NCBI RefSeq assembly: GCF_029168945.1
Contig: NC_083605.1
Location: 72,682,969 to 72,746,968, forward strand
Length of the DNA: 64,000 nt
Direction of reading: 5' to 3'
Source of the DNA: Cannabis sativa
Taxonomy: Eukaryota > Streptophyta > Magnoliopsida > Rosales > Cannabaceae
Shown: in pieces, positions 10,829 to 22,401 of the stretch
Position numbering within the stretch: the first letter of the stretch is position 1
Layout: each line of letters starts with the position of its first letter
Translations under genes and position numbers: made by a program
Notes under the pieces: model-generated
The model's input: the letters and a program-made list of their open reading frames with translations, nothing else
Database searches by the model: none
Told to the model about the DNA's origin: nothing

Positions 10829-13050
10829 GAGTAATTTGAGTAAGCAAGATTTATTTTCTTTTGCTAACCAAGAGAAACATTACAAACTATTAACCAAGAT
10901 TGATGACGATAAGGAATTCTCAAGCTGCATGAGAATTCCAATTGTTACTATAGGAAGGTAAATTCTTCCTTCCAAGTACACTTTTGATTTTATGTGTACT
11001 ACTGTTTGGGCTTAGATGGCATTTTTTCTTGTATATCAGCTGATTGGTTATGGTTCAAGGTAAACCCCTTATGACTGAACTCTTGTATATATGATCAAAA
11101 GTCCATTTTGATTTGTGATATGATATCAAGTTCTTATATCATTACCATAAGCTAACCAATACATATTGGTCCCATTACCATACACTGTTAGCTGTTCTTG
11201 TCATCTTATTTCCTTTTAGAACAGGATTCATAGAATGTTCATCAAAACAGAAGATTTTCTTGATTCTTTTGTCTTTTTTCTTGTTTTGCATTATTAAATA
11301 AAGTGTGTATATGCATTAATGGAAGTCTGCCCCTTTCTAGCCTCTTCTTTTTATTAACACTCATTTTAAGAAAGTGACTCTCTTGACACTTTTTTATTTA
11401 AAATAAGAAAAAATTGCCTAGATACTCTTCTTTGTCTTATCACCACATCCACAAATTTGAGTGCTAAACAATTCAGTTGCCATTTGATCTCTGGGGTAGT
11501 CCAAAGTATGAGATTGTCAGTATCTGTATGAAAATTAATGCCTGAATTTTATCTTTATTTATTTTTGTTTGAAATTGAATTTATCTTTTGTTGAAATAGT
11601 AAAATTTTGCATTTCTTTTCTTCAATAAATGATACTTATTTTGGCACATTGAGGGTCGGGGATTGAAAATGCTTGGATCAGGCTAATTTCAAAGCAAGAT
11701 TTTATCATTTGACTGTTTATATTTGATTAAAACTTTCCAAATTCTAACAAGGTCAAATCTTACGGCTCCAAAATGATAAACTTTCTCTTATCTTCTAGGA
11801 CTATTTTTGGCAAAGTTGGTTTCATTTCATTCTATAACTTTTTAGAAGGGTTGATTCTAAATCTAGTGCCACATATTGTCAAACCCTTATCTTTTACTAT
11901 TAGTTTATCATTAAATGAGTTGATAAATTGTTTATTATATTATTGATTTGAAAGAAAAAGGATTACAATTTTGTTGGTGTTGGTATGAAAATAAGTGGTG
12001 GTGGTTTTGACACATTCCAATACTGTAATGCAATGTTCTTTCCCAGAAGAAAGTATTTACTATAGAGACCTTTCATTGGATTATTTTGTACTCATTGAAT
12101 CATCCAAAAATACCATACTACCCAAATCCCATAAAAGTATCAACAATATTCTCAGTTACAGTATGGGAAATTCACAGTGTTGTGGGACTAGGAAGTAATT
12201 TTTGATTCCCCCATTTTTCACATGTAGATGAGTTTTGTTTGGAAGTGGAATAATTCCCTCTGTAGTATTATAGCCCAACTGAAAAATGTCAGCAAGGCTA
12301 TGGAGGACCCCCATATGGCATTATAGTGTTCTTTCTTTTTGATAATGAGTTCTCTTATCTCTTATGGCTTTGAAAAACTGTTCAAAAAACCCTGTAACGC
12401 ACTAATATTTTTGGCTTTTTAATTATTATTATTTTTTTCTCTGGGGGTATGGGTAGTAAAAATCTACTAACTATATGAAATGGTGGTATTGTAATGTGTG
12501 ATTTGTTTCTTTTTTTTGGGATTAGTAGTAGAAGACCAAGATGGGAGTCTTATTAAATGCAAGTGATATCACTTGCAATTATAGTACATATTCACTTGTG
12601 AAACATGCATTTATTTGGTACCAAAATTATCCACTGAATATATATATTTTAACAATAAATTATCCACTGAATTAAAAATAAATAAAATACATTATTTTAT
12701 CTATTATTGAGATAGAAGAGAGGGAGAGTTCTTAGCACGTGCCAACTGCCACATGCGTGAGCTTTGGTGAGATGGTGATGGTGGTTGGTTTCATTGGTTC
12801 TTGTAATGATGGTGGTTGCTTGCTTGAGCTCATACAATTTTATTGGTTTTTATTCAAGTCATTAAAATAAATTTGAAATTAAAAGTTATGAATAAAATAC
12901 TTAAATATTGTTAATGAAATACTTAAAAATATATATATATATATGTATATTTTTTTTAAATAATAGTATGTTCTATCGAAATTTACATAAAAAAAAAATA
13001 TCAAACCAACTTTGAGCAAATCAAATCTAAAATTGATGAGAGGATAAATA
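10829..13050. other. Intergenic region downstream of EYA
   Basis: The first few hundred bases are probably EYA 3' UTR. The rest is AT-rich unique-looking DNA. I see no conserved protein. The open frame at 11995-12198 has no splice context and a random-looking composition. Confidence 0.5.
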
Positions 13051-13055
13051 ATGTT

Positions 13056-13474
13056 GGGAAATTCTATAATGCACCTCCTTAAAAGGGATACACTGATACA
13101 TCTCTATTTGTTTTAGTATCCGAAATAAATTTTTAGTCAATTTTTTTTTTCATGGTCATGTAAATTATACTTATTTAAGACATCCTGCAAAATTTTAAGA
13201 AATTCGGAAAAGTTTAACACGCCGAAAATTGCGTTCAAGTAATGTGTTGTACGCGTGACTATTTTATTTTATACGCGTGTAAAATAGGCTGTTTGAACAT
13301 TGTTTTCTATATTGTAAATTATTCCGAATTTCTTAAAATTTTGTGGGATATCTCAAATAGCTATAACGTACATGAATATGAAAAAAATTAGACTAAATTT
13401 TTTTTCTAGATACCGAAACAAGTAGAGGGTGCATCAATACATCCATTTTAAGGGAGTGCATTGTAGAATCACCC
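13056..13474. mobile_element. 419-bp foldback (terminal inverted repeat) element
   Basis: The left half, starting GGGAAATTCTATAATGCAC, is mirrored by the right half, ending GTGCATTGTAGAATCACCC. The inverted arms continue inward for nearly the whole element: TTTAGTATC...AAATTTTTAGTC on the left pairs with GACTAAATTT...GATACCGAAAC on the right. ATGTT stands on both sides (13051-13055 and 13475-13479), a possible 5-bp target duplication. No coding capacity. The superfamily is not assigned. Confidence 0.75.
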
Positions 13475-13479
13475 ATGTT

Positions 13480-13664
13480 GGGAAATTCTATAATGCACCT
13501 CCTTAAAAGGGATACACTGATACATCTCTATCTGTTTTAGTATCTGAAATAAATTTTTAGTCAAATTTTTTTTCATGGTCATGTAAATTATACTTATTTA
13601 AGATATCCTGCAAAATTTTAAGAAATTCGGAAAAGTTTAACACGCCGAAAATTGCATTCAAGTA
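13480..13664. repeat. Second, truncated copy of the foldback element's left arm
   Basis: Starting again with GGGAAATTCTATAATGCAC, about 185 bp match positions 13056-13240 at roughly 95% identity, in direct orientation. The match stops abruptly where LINE-like coding sequence begins. The preceding ATGTT is shared with copy 1, so a tandem duplication of the left part is as likely as a second insertion. Confidence 0.8.
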
Positions 13665-13993
13665 GCTCTAGATTTGAAGTTTAATTATGTTATCGTGGAG
13701 AGTAACTCGAGAATAGTAATCAACGCGCTCAATGGGAAGGCGTCCCATTGGGGTCTTGAGAATTATGTCTCCTTTTGTACCAAGTCTTCTCCTTCTTTCA
13801 TGTGTTGTACCTTTTCTAATATTAGTAGGAACTGTAATTTTGCGGCTCACAATGTCGCTAAGTGGGCTTTTACCCACCAAGTTTATGGATCGATCCCGAT
13901 CAATTCTGTACCGGTAAACATTTTATGTAACGACCAAGAGGTCTAGCTTTACTTATTATAATATAATCCTACGCTTGTTTTCAAAAAAAAAAA
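13665..13993 (+). pseudogene. LINE 3' relic: RNase H-like domain and poly(A)
   Basis: One frame reads DLKFNYVIVESNSRIVINAL ... FSNISRNCNFAAHNVAKWA and ends at the stop near 13946. The spacing of VESNS, INALNG and the NxxAHxxAKWA motif matches the RNase H-like domain (RVT_3 type) that ends plant L1-type LINE proteins or their domesticated relatives. An A13 run at 13981-13993 fits a LINE 3' tail. The 5' end is cut off at the junction with the foldback repeat, as expected for 5'-truncated LINE insertions. No target duplication is obvious. Confidence 0.7.
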
Positions 13994-13999
13994 AAGATA

Positions 14000-14575
14000 C
14001 AAGATCTTAATATAATAATAGTTCTTTAATTATAAAAAAAAATCAAGATCTTTACTTACTTTATATATGAGCAAAAGTAGAAACAAAGATAAGAAGAGTA
14101 CAAAGAAGTGATTCTAAGATTAGTCTAGTAATTTTACACATCTTCTTACAAAAGATTAGTTGTTTTAATCTCTCTCTTATCCTTTTAGGCTAGAAAATAA
14201 TGATGTGAAAAAAAAAACCCAAGAGAATTGTGATTCACTTTGCAAAAACACAAGTTTGAATTGTTATTTGATAAATTACAGGGGCCACAAGGGCCAACTT
14301 AGTATTTTCCCTTTGAGTAATTACATAATTTATAAAAAATAAAAGCATTTTACTTATATTAAAGAGTAGTTTGATTAAAATTGAACAAGGGTATAATTTT
14401 GATTTATTTTAGAAAATACAAAGCACAAATTAACATTTAATAAACATAATCTAATTGTGTAATATGAGAAATATAAAGGGTAAATTAAAAATTTTCATTA
14501 TTTTAAATTTCACTCTTAATTCTCGGTTCCACTAAAATAAATATTACTATTTTTATGTCAAGATAATTTCACAAC
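14000..14575. other. AT-rich intergenic DNA, nothing recognised
   Basis: No open frame, repeat boundary or RNA gene that I can support. Confidence 0.5.
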
Positions 14576-14579
14576 AATA

Positions 14580-15055
14580 ACTTAGGAGTGACAATAATAT
14601 GACTCAAAATCTACATGAAATAAATGGATTTAGGTTTGTTTTAAATGAGTTTATGTTATTTTTGGGTTGATACAGATGACTTGTTTATATAAAAATTCAT
14701 GTTTAATTTTAGTTCACGATCAACTTATTAACGTATTTATAATCTTTTTATGATACATTTATTATCAATTTAACATGTTTATGTACTATTTAATTAAATA
14801 ATATAAATTACATGTAATAAATATAATATAGTTAGGAGTGTATATTCTTAAATAGGTTATTATTATGTTATTTTTGGGTTAATGTCAAATCAAAAATAAC
14901 ACATTTAATAAGCAAGTCATGTTAGGTCAACCCGATTTGAGTTTTAGTTTTCAATACGATTAATAAATGTACTGGGTTTGAATTTAGCATTTGCTTATAA
15001 TACTTAAGTCTTGACACGATACGACCACGATCTGTGAACACAAATTACCATCCCT
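14580..15055. mobile_element. Degenerate hAT-like non-autonomous element
   Basis: The left end TAGGAGTGACAAT and the reverse complement of the right end (TAGGGATGGTAAT) resemble one another and the common plant hAT terminus TAGGGGTGGCAAT. Subterminal words such as GTCAACCCGA and GACACGATACGACCACGA are typical of the same family. The putative 8-bp target sites (around CAACAATA and CAACAACC) match only partly, so this is old. Confidence 0.5.
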
Positions 15056-15597
15056 ACAACAACCATACCCTTGTCTTGTTTAAACTTTTTATTTTGTCTA
15101 TGTAAGAGCTTAAACTTTTGTTTTAGTTAGTGTAAGCCTAACATAGTGTAAGAGCTTAAAGTATTTATTATATCATAATAATATACATGACTTTCTTTTG
15201 TTATTATTTGAGTTGAGACAGCAGTCAAATCAAACCAACCTCTCCTAAGAGGGAAAACAATATTCAACTAAGAATGATAATTAAAACTACAGGAAAATTC
15301 TTCAATTAAAAATCAGTTTTTAGCATGTGAAAATTTCATTTCTATTTTTTATGTGACAATATATAGTGTAGTTATTATAAATTTTTTAATTTTCAAAAAA
15401 TTAAGAATAATTTATTATACTAAAATTAGAGTTTAGAGAGTCTTATGTCACACGAGTATAAAAAAAATGTCACGTCTAGAAAAAAAAAACAATGTATAGT
15501 ATATTGTAATTTTTTTAAATTTTTTTAACATTACATTTTTAAAATTCTAATTTTAATTTTGAGCAATTTTTAGAGGTATAAACTTTAAATGGCCTAG

Positions 15598-15895
15598 TGC
15601 GTTTGGTTGTGATTATTGAAAACATAAGAATATGAATGCAATGAAATAAACTTTAAAATGTATGAAAAGAAATTGATAAAAAAAATTATTAAAATTTTTC
15701 TCATATTACATTGAAATGATTTTTCTTTTTATTTTGAAATAAAATAGTCATTCTTCTAAAATGGTAGAAAGAAGATTCTATTAGAATGATATTTCAATAC
15801 TTTAAATTTTAAATAAATATTAAAATAGAAAAAAAAAATATTTTTTTTTTCATTTCATTCTATTTTATTACCTCTAATCAAATTGTTTCCTTAAT
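15598..15895. mobile_element. Diverged Tourist-like MITE
   Basis: The left edge GTGCGTTTGGTTGTGATT and right edge AATCAAATTGTTTCC followed by TTAA form imperfect inverted ends like the intact Tourist-type element at 36057-36356. The interior has the same words (ATTCTTCTAAAATGGTAGAA, CATTTCATTC). Confidence 0.5.
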
Positions 15896-16195
15896 TTTGT
15901 GTCTTTAAGAAAAAGAAAATGAATTATTGGGGTTGGACTTTTCTAGAACAATAATGAATAGAAAGAATATCCACTTGGGATCAAGTTAAAGTGGAGAGAA
16001 AAAGGCCAAGAGAAGTACAAAATTTGTGGTCCATTTTTATTTATATTTATAAATGGTTTTGCCTGCCTTGTGTTATGGGTATGGTCCATGGACCTAATCA
16101 TCTTTTCTAGTCTTCTCAAGCTTCCAATGGTTATTTGTCCCATACTCCTTAACACTTTTTCCCCCTTTTTACTATTCATGTTATTATTATTAGAA

Positions 16196-16376
16196 TATTG
16201 CTATTAGATACCAGTGGTGCTTAGTACCTTCACGACATATTATATTACGATTGGTTAGCAATACTCTTTAAAATCTATTATATTAAATTATGAGGGACCC
16301 GATACTTAGTTGGACTAATAGCGATACTGACACATAGGAGAGTGTTAGGCACCACTGGTGCCTTTTAGCATTTCTC
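16196..16376. mobile_element. Short MITE with inverted ends
   Basis: ATTGCTATTAGATACCAGTG on the left and the reverse complement of CACTGGTGCCTTTTAGCATT on the right form about 28-bp imperfect terminal inverted repeats around a 125-bp AT-rich centre. No clear target duplication, because the flanks are ATT repeats. The 15943-16179 minus frame just to the left is judged spurious. Confidence 0.65.
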
Positions 16377-16377
16377 C

Positions 16378-16406
16378 TATTATTATTATTATTATTATTA
16401 TTATTA
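16378..16406. repeat. (ATT)n microsatellite
   Basis: About ten uninterrupted ATT units directly at the right edge of the short MITE. Confidence 0.9.
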
Positions 16407-17003
16407 GCTGTCTCTTTCTTTGTTCAAGTGTCCACATTTTCTGAACATTTTCTCTATTTTTAGTCCCAAAATTATTTTATTTGTTTATTAAAAAAAAAAA
16501 AGAAATAATAATAATAATAATTATATGAGACTCACTTAAAAGCCTACATGGGTTGCTTAGCCAAAGTATTGTCAATATCATTTGATCTTAAATCAAATGA
16601 GAAGTTAGAGAACTCAATTGGTATATATAATATAATTTTTTATTTTTTTTAATATAAAAATACATTCTTTGTCTTTAATACTAGATATACATTCAAAATT
16701 TAGGAAATATCCACTTATTTTTTTTAGTAAGAATTATCTTCTTTGAAAGAATGAGTAACAATTAAAATGAAGAAGAAGCTTCCACAAATAAACGAAGAGT
16801 CATAATAATTATCTCAAGGTTTAACAAAAATTAAATTTAATACAAAAAAAAGTCTTACACTCCTCAACAACAAAATCAAAAGTTGAGAACATTTTTAAAG
16901 AATTACGAATAAACTCAACGATCACTAAACATCCTAACTTTACTACAACTTGGGATACCTTTCTAGTCTTCAACTAACTTAACACTTCCTTAATGCTTAG
17001 GGC

Positions 17004-17674
17004 CAGGGACGGAGGTACTTTAGCCTACGTGTAGGCTTAAGCCCTCACTCAAATATATACATTAAATTTTTCACATCTAGATATATACATGTATTAATTC
17101 ACTTAACTCAATTTATTAAAGCCCAATTCACAAAAGCCCTTACTCAATATCTTAATCATGATTCATGAGTCTATCATTCTAATCAAGCCCCATTTTAAAA
17201 GTAGTCAAATACAAATAAGAGAAACTTACAAAAATACTGGAATTTGGGTTAACTTTTACAAAAATACTGTCATACAGAATTTTTTTTAAAAATATTGTGT
17301 TTTTATAAAACACCAGTAAAACACAAAGCAGTATAACTCAAAACAACAGTAGAACACTAGTAAAACACCAGTGAAAATTTAACACAGTATAGTGCAGTAT
17401 GAAACTTATAAAAAAACACAGTAAAAAAGTAAAAAATACCGCCTGACAGTATTTTTGTAAAAAAATGACAAAAGTTAATATACCATGTAAATTTCCCTAC
17501 AAATAATAAAAAAATAACACTTTATTAAAAAATAAAATAATACTATTAACAATATTTTATTTTATTTTGTTGAAAATGAAAATTTAAAAAGATACATTTA
17601 TCAGTTATTTTTATTAGTTTTGACTTAATATTTATTCAAGTCCTCACTCAGCTAAATTTCTGGCTCCGTCACTG
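17004..17674. mobile_element. Non-autonomous hAT element with perfect 8-bp TSD
   Basis: The ends are CAGGGACGGAGG on the left and CTCCGTCACTG on the right; the right end's reverse complement is CAGTGACGGAG. These are typical hAT termini. The flanking 8-mers CTTAGGGC (16996-17003 and 17675-17682) are identical, which is diagnostic of a hAT insertion. The second layer of inverted sequence (AAGCCCTCACTCA left, CAAGTCCTCACTCAGC right, direct words) is subterminal. No transposase is present. A family A repeat lies inside it. Confidence 0.9.
17218..17502. repeat. Family A MITE-like repeat, copy 2, nested in the hAT element
   Basis: Begins GAGAAACTTACAAAAATACT and ends CATGTAAATTTCCC, so the ends are weak inverted repeats of one another (GGGAAATTTACA versus GAGAAACTTACA). 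The same succession of words is found at 41866-42166. It lies wholly between the hAT ends, so either the hAT element acquired it before transposing or it inserted later. Confidence 0.7.
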
Positions 17675-17994
17675 CTTAGGGCCTCCAGTAATAATGGATC
17701 CGTTATGCCAATCTGAACCCTAAGCCACCACCAGTCTTCCATTACCATCCCGCCACAAAAAACCTAACTCAAACTTCCTATCCTCATCAAAAGTAGTTGT
17801 ATCCACATTAACTTTGATGCCTCTAACCGGTTTAGTCCATAGCTCACTCCGCGTCACCATCCCGTAACAGTATCATAGAGGGAATATTTACTTTTTAGAA
17901 ATTGGAAAAGTTATAATTTTTCTTTAATAATTTACCGTGTTAAAAATTAAGTTTGAGTATCATATTACATTGTGTACTTATTTTTTTTTTATAC

Positions 17995-18215
17995 GTTTGC
18001 GAAATAATATTTTTTTGGGGTTTTTTAATTTTTATACTTCAAAACAGTTTTTTTTTGCATCTTTACAGAATTTTACATAGAAACCCCTATTGCAACTAGT
18101 GCTGTAACCTAAATTGCAACAAAAAATCGTACAGAAACCCCTATAGAACTAGCGCTACGACCACTTTGGAAACTCAAAAATTTGAAAAAAAAAGTTAGAA
18201 AAATATATATAAAGT
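17995..18215 (+). repeat. Dispersed repeat family B, copy 1
   Basis: Contains paired phrases AGAAACCCCTATTGCAACTA and AGAAACCCCTATAGAACTA with GCGCTACGACC, followed by TTTGGAAACTCAAA. The same order occurs at 33815-34010 (same strand) and, reverse-complemented, at 37430-37605. The duplicated phrase suggests a small internal duplication inside the element. Confidence 0.7.
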
Positions 18216-19342
18216 AATTCCCCTGTTTTTTTTAATCATACAATATATTATTCAGAATACCTTGTAATGTATAAAAAAAAATTAATATTATACTTTTGTA
18301 GACTCTAGATACTAAATAAAAAATGAAATTACAAGAAAGAAGACTATTATAAAACTACCTCACACTAAATTTACAGAAATTATTAAAAGTTAAAAATATT
18401 TCAATATAATATGTAAGTTTTTTCGTGTTGTCAATTATTTTAAATAATAAAAATAAAATATAATTCTATCTATTTTAATTTAAACTGCACATAAAACTTA
18501 ATATTTTATTAAGAGAGCAAAATTCAAGCAGAGTTCAAAAGTTTATCGAATTTTATATACAGGAGATGATGGGTCTGAAAAGGTTTATAGAATAAGTGAA
18601 AATCGATTAAATGACAATCTTAAGAAGAATCTCTCGACTACTTATGATCAAAATAACTTTGTTTTTTGATTGAAAAGATTGCCAAATTCGATCTTGAATA
18701 GATTGAAAGAGACTTTTCAAATTTCCTTACGAAACAAGATACACTCAAATACTATTCTTGGCAAACTAGCTATTCCATTAACATGATAGTTTTGGTAGTA
18801 ATAGATTTAGAGAAATTAAGAATTTGACCTAAAACTTGACTATACCAATTAAGGATTTCCTTGAATATTAAGCAAGCTCATGAACAAAAACCTTAAAGAA
18901 CACGTATTGATGGGACTATTCTACCACAAGAGAAACTATAACAAACTTGAGTAACAATCTTTTTAAACAAAAACAAAAAGACGTTAACGCAACTCAATTA
19001 TTACATTATTAGTAATGAGAGTCTGCTAAAAAGAAAAGCAATTTGCTCCTCAAAAATGACATCACCGAAATCAAAGAGTATATTTTTCATCCAATTAATT
19101 ATAACTTTAGTAATAATTTTATAAATGACATTACACAAGTTAATAGACTTGAAATCAGTTACATTTTTGGATAATTAAGTATTTTCGCTAAAAGTGGAAT
19201 AACGATTTTGTTGATACTTTGAATATTTTCATGTATGAACTTACACAATCTCAATAAGAATAACCTAGCTTATTATCATGATATCCAAAATCTAAATGCC
19301 ATGTATATAGGCTTCAATAAGATTTTTTATTTATTTATTTTT
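18216..19342. other. AT-rich intergenic DNA
   Basis: No supported gene. Some stretches (18530-19300) are less AT-rich and read like decayed retroelement 3' sequence, but no family-specific motif is left. Confidence 0.4.
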
Positions 19343-19740
19343 GGCTAATTAGTAATTTTTCCCCCCGAATTTTCACATGTACTAAATCGTGCCCCCTGAA
19401 CTTTTTTGGCCGTTAAAAATTCCCCCTGAACTATTGAGATTGTTAAATTTAAAGACTTTTGTCTAATTTTAGTAAAAAAATTTAACATGGATGAAAGTTC
19501 AAGGGGCATGATTTAGTACATATCAAAGTTTGAGGGGCATGATTTCGTAGATATCAAAGTCTGGGGAGCATGGTTCAGTACATAAACAATCACTGAAATA
19601 GTAAAATTGAATGAAATTAGACAAAAGTCCTTAAATTTAACAATCTCAATAGTTCGGGGAAAATTTCTAACGGCCAAAAAAGTTCAAGGGGCACAATTTA
19701 GTACATGTCAAAGTTCAAGGGGAAAAATTACTAATTAACC
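19343..19740. mobile_element. Foldback MULE MITE, family M1, copy 1
   Basis: The element begins GGCTAATTAGTAATTTTTCC and ends GGAAAAATTACTAATTAACC. Its two arms are inverted copies of each other for most of its 398 bp (GTCCCCTGAACTTT-type words against AAAGTTCAGGGG-type words). The flanking 9-mers TTTATTTTT (19334-19342 and 19741-19749) are identical. That fits Mutator-like transposition, although this 9-mer is low in complexity. The homologous element at 56956-57342 has a different, more informative 9-bp TSD. Confidence 0.85.
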
Positions 19741-19749
19741 TTTATTTTT

Positions 19750-21276
19750 TCAAAGAAAAAGATTCATTTGGATGATTTTAATATTTTTAGGTTATTCTAA
19801 AGGGCCTATTTGCTACATCATTAATTTAATGTGTTTAATTTTCTTCTTTTGCTAAGAATTGTGAATAGAGTACTTAACTGAAAATTGATAAGAAAGAAAG
19901 TACTATGTAGTAGTTGCATGTCAATTAATTATGCTTATAATATCTGTGAACATATAAATATTATACATACAAATTGGTATATATATGGTATAAGTAGAAG
20001 TTATCACTGTCATTACAGCAAAAGAATAACCAAAAATAACATGTTATTATCAATGAACTGACTCATCAAAAACCACCACAATGAAAGCAGAGGTGACACT
20101 TGAGAAACATTTACAGGACCACTTACTATATATATATCTGCATCAGATCTTGTTCATATACAAAATAGAAATTTTATATAAAACAACCACAATATATTGT
20201 TGTTTCTGATTCCAAACAATGACCAAGTTAGCCTAAAAATTTATGAGGCTAATACATATAAAAAAGAATAAGTTAACCCAAAACTCCCTAAATTTACATT
20301 AGGTTAGTAATTTGTCATTTTTGCTCATTTAGTTGTTAATATTCATATTAGGCTATTTACATAGATATAAGATATTGTTCACATAAATATAATGTATACA
20401 TGACATAATTTAATTGAGTCATGTAAATAAATTATTTATAAATAAAACTAAAATTTAAAATTATTACTTTAAAGTAAAAAATAAAAATATTTTTTTTTGT
20501 CTTTTTATCTTCTTTTTTTTTCCCTTTTCTTTCTTTTAAAAACCCTAATTTCCTAACCAAATCTCTCCTTCTTTCTCTCTCTACAACCTCCACATGCACC
20601 ATCATCTTTCCCCATTTTTCTTTCTTCTTCCCATCTCCGGCCATCGTCTTCTCAATTCCAATTCTATCATCAACATAAAGTAAAAATGTGTTTACAAAGT
20701 GAAATACACTCTTTAAATCTTAAGATCTCAACTTCAAATATCGTCTAGTATTGCTCCAGAAAAAGACTTAACAATATACCTGCACATTCAAAAAAATCAT
20801 TAATGAATAAGCACGTTAGACTTGTAAAGAATAACCTACCATATTGCAAACACATCAAAAAAAAAAAAAAATCAAGTTTTTAATTATTCAAATATCAAAT
20901 AAATTTTATAAAATTAAATTTAAAATTAAACATTACCTAAACTATACTACAGTTATAGTAAATTATACTAAACTTTTGTTTTTCTAAACTATTAAACTTA
21001 CACTTAAAGTTTTGTTTACCTAAACTACATACATATATTTTTCTGGTAACAAACTAAACATTAACATTAAAATTAAAATACTAAAAAAAAATTTATGAAT
21101 ATTTTTAAGTCAAAATATACTAAGTACATCTTCTAAAACTTTTAAGCAATGCATACTACAATATCACTAAAAATAAATTAAATTTCACAAAAAATAAAAA
21201 ATAAAAATAAAATATACATAGCTTATATTTTCAAAAACATAAAAATTACATAACTTTATCAAAATAAAATTCTAAT
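19750..21276. other. AT-rich intergenic DNA
   Basis: No supported gene. The minus-strand frame 20432-20644 is a lysine/arginine-rich translation of CT-rich sequence. A purine-free CT tract at 20510-20600 is the only compositional oddity. Confidence 0.5.
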
Positions 21277-22401
21277 TGTTGACTCAGAATTTGGTCAACT
21301 GACAGCAGAGTCTTATTTATGATTGATAATCACCACATGTAAATAAGAACAATAAATAGTAAAGATGACACATAGATTTATAGAGGTTCCACCCCCTTGT
21401 TTAGCGGGTAATGACCTACTTCCCTTTTAGTTGTAATTACTCTTGAGATAATACCATGCAGATCATAGGTAAAAATTTTATAATTTTTAGCTATGACTCT
21501 CTTTAGTATTACAATTGTGAGAACAATGTGTTACAGATCAAGCACTGGTAAGGTTTTGTCAAGGACTTGAGAAGAGACTTGACTGATTGTCTAGGAGGCA
21601 TAGATAGAATGTGAAACTTGTGAGAATGAAGCTTCACACGGGTAGGAGACCTTTATGGAGAATGAAAGGAGACTTTGGCTTTAGTGTTTGTGGAATGACT
21701 CAGACTTTGAGAGTGAACTAATGCCCTTTATATAGTGTAGAGTTTACAAAAAATCCTAACCCAATTAGGTAAAGATATCCCTTTAAAATAGAGATATTAA
21801 CATATTTTTATCTATTATTTAAGTTACAAAAAAAAGATAACTAATTTCCTTAAAAATAAGACTAGTATCTCGAGGAAATACCCCTATTTTCGTGGGTTAT
21901 TGGGCATGTCCCGTTACATTGCTCAGTGTTCGGAGTTATCTGCATAACTTGGCTGGCCATCCCTATTTTTTAGGGCCTAGCCAACCTATGATCTCTTATG
22001 CCTGACCAGGTATTGTTCCTGCACCCTTGGTATGTGCCTGCCAACTTTTCTAGCTTCTTTGTACAACTTTCCTTGTAAAGACCAAACTTCCTTGGTCGAA
22101 CAAGCCCTTTTTGATCCGACAGTCACTCTTTGGACAACCAACCTATGCTCAAGACTTGGCCGGCCTATAACCTTCCTTTGGCTAGCTAGACCTGCTCCCT
22201 TTGGTCGACTAGATATGGTTGGTCAGGGCCATGACAACCTGCTTAACTCCTTTTGCTTATTGCTTGATTGCTTTAGAGCCCTTGACACTTGACATGCCGT
22301 GTAAGGTAACTTTGTCCTGTTGTTAACGAGTTATATTCCACGTGTCATCAGTCTTGACTATGTGGACATGCCACGTCTGGTGGACAAAATTTGGGATAAC
22401 A
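21277..22401 (-). mobile_element. LTR of a decayed retrotransposon, minus-strand sense
   Basis: Read on the minus strand, it starts TGTTATCCCAAATTTTG (22401 downwards) and ends ATTCTGAGTCAACA (21277), a 1.1-kb TG...CA unit. A TATATAAAGGGC TATA-type sequence near 21735 lies in the right place for LTR transcription. The flanking 5-mers CTAAT and TTTAC differ, so it is not a clean solo LTR. It is more likely the 3' LTR of an element whose body lies to the right. The frame at 22032-22292 is part of the LTR, not a gene. Confidence 0.65.
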
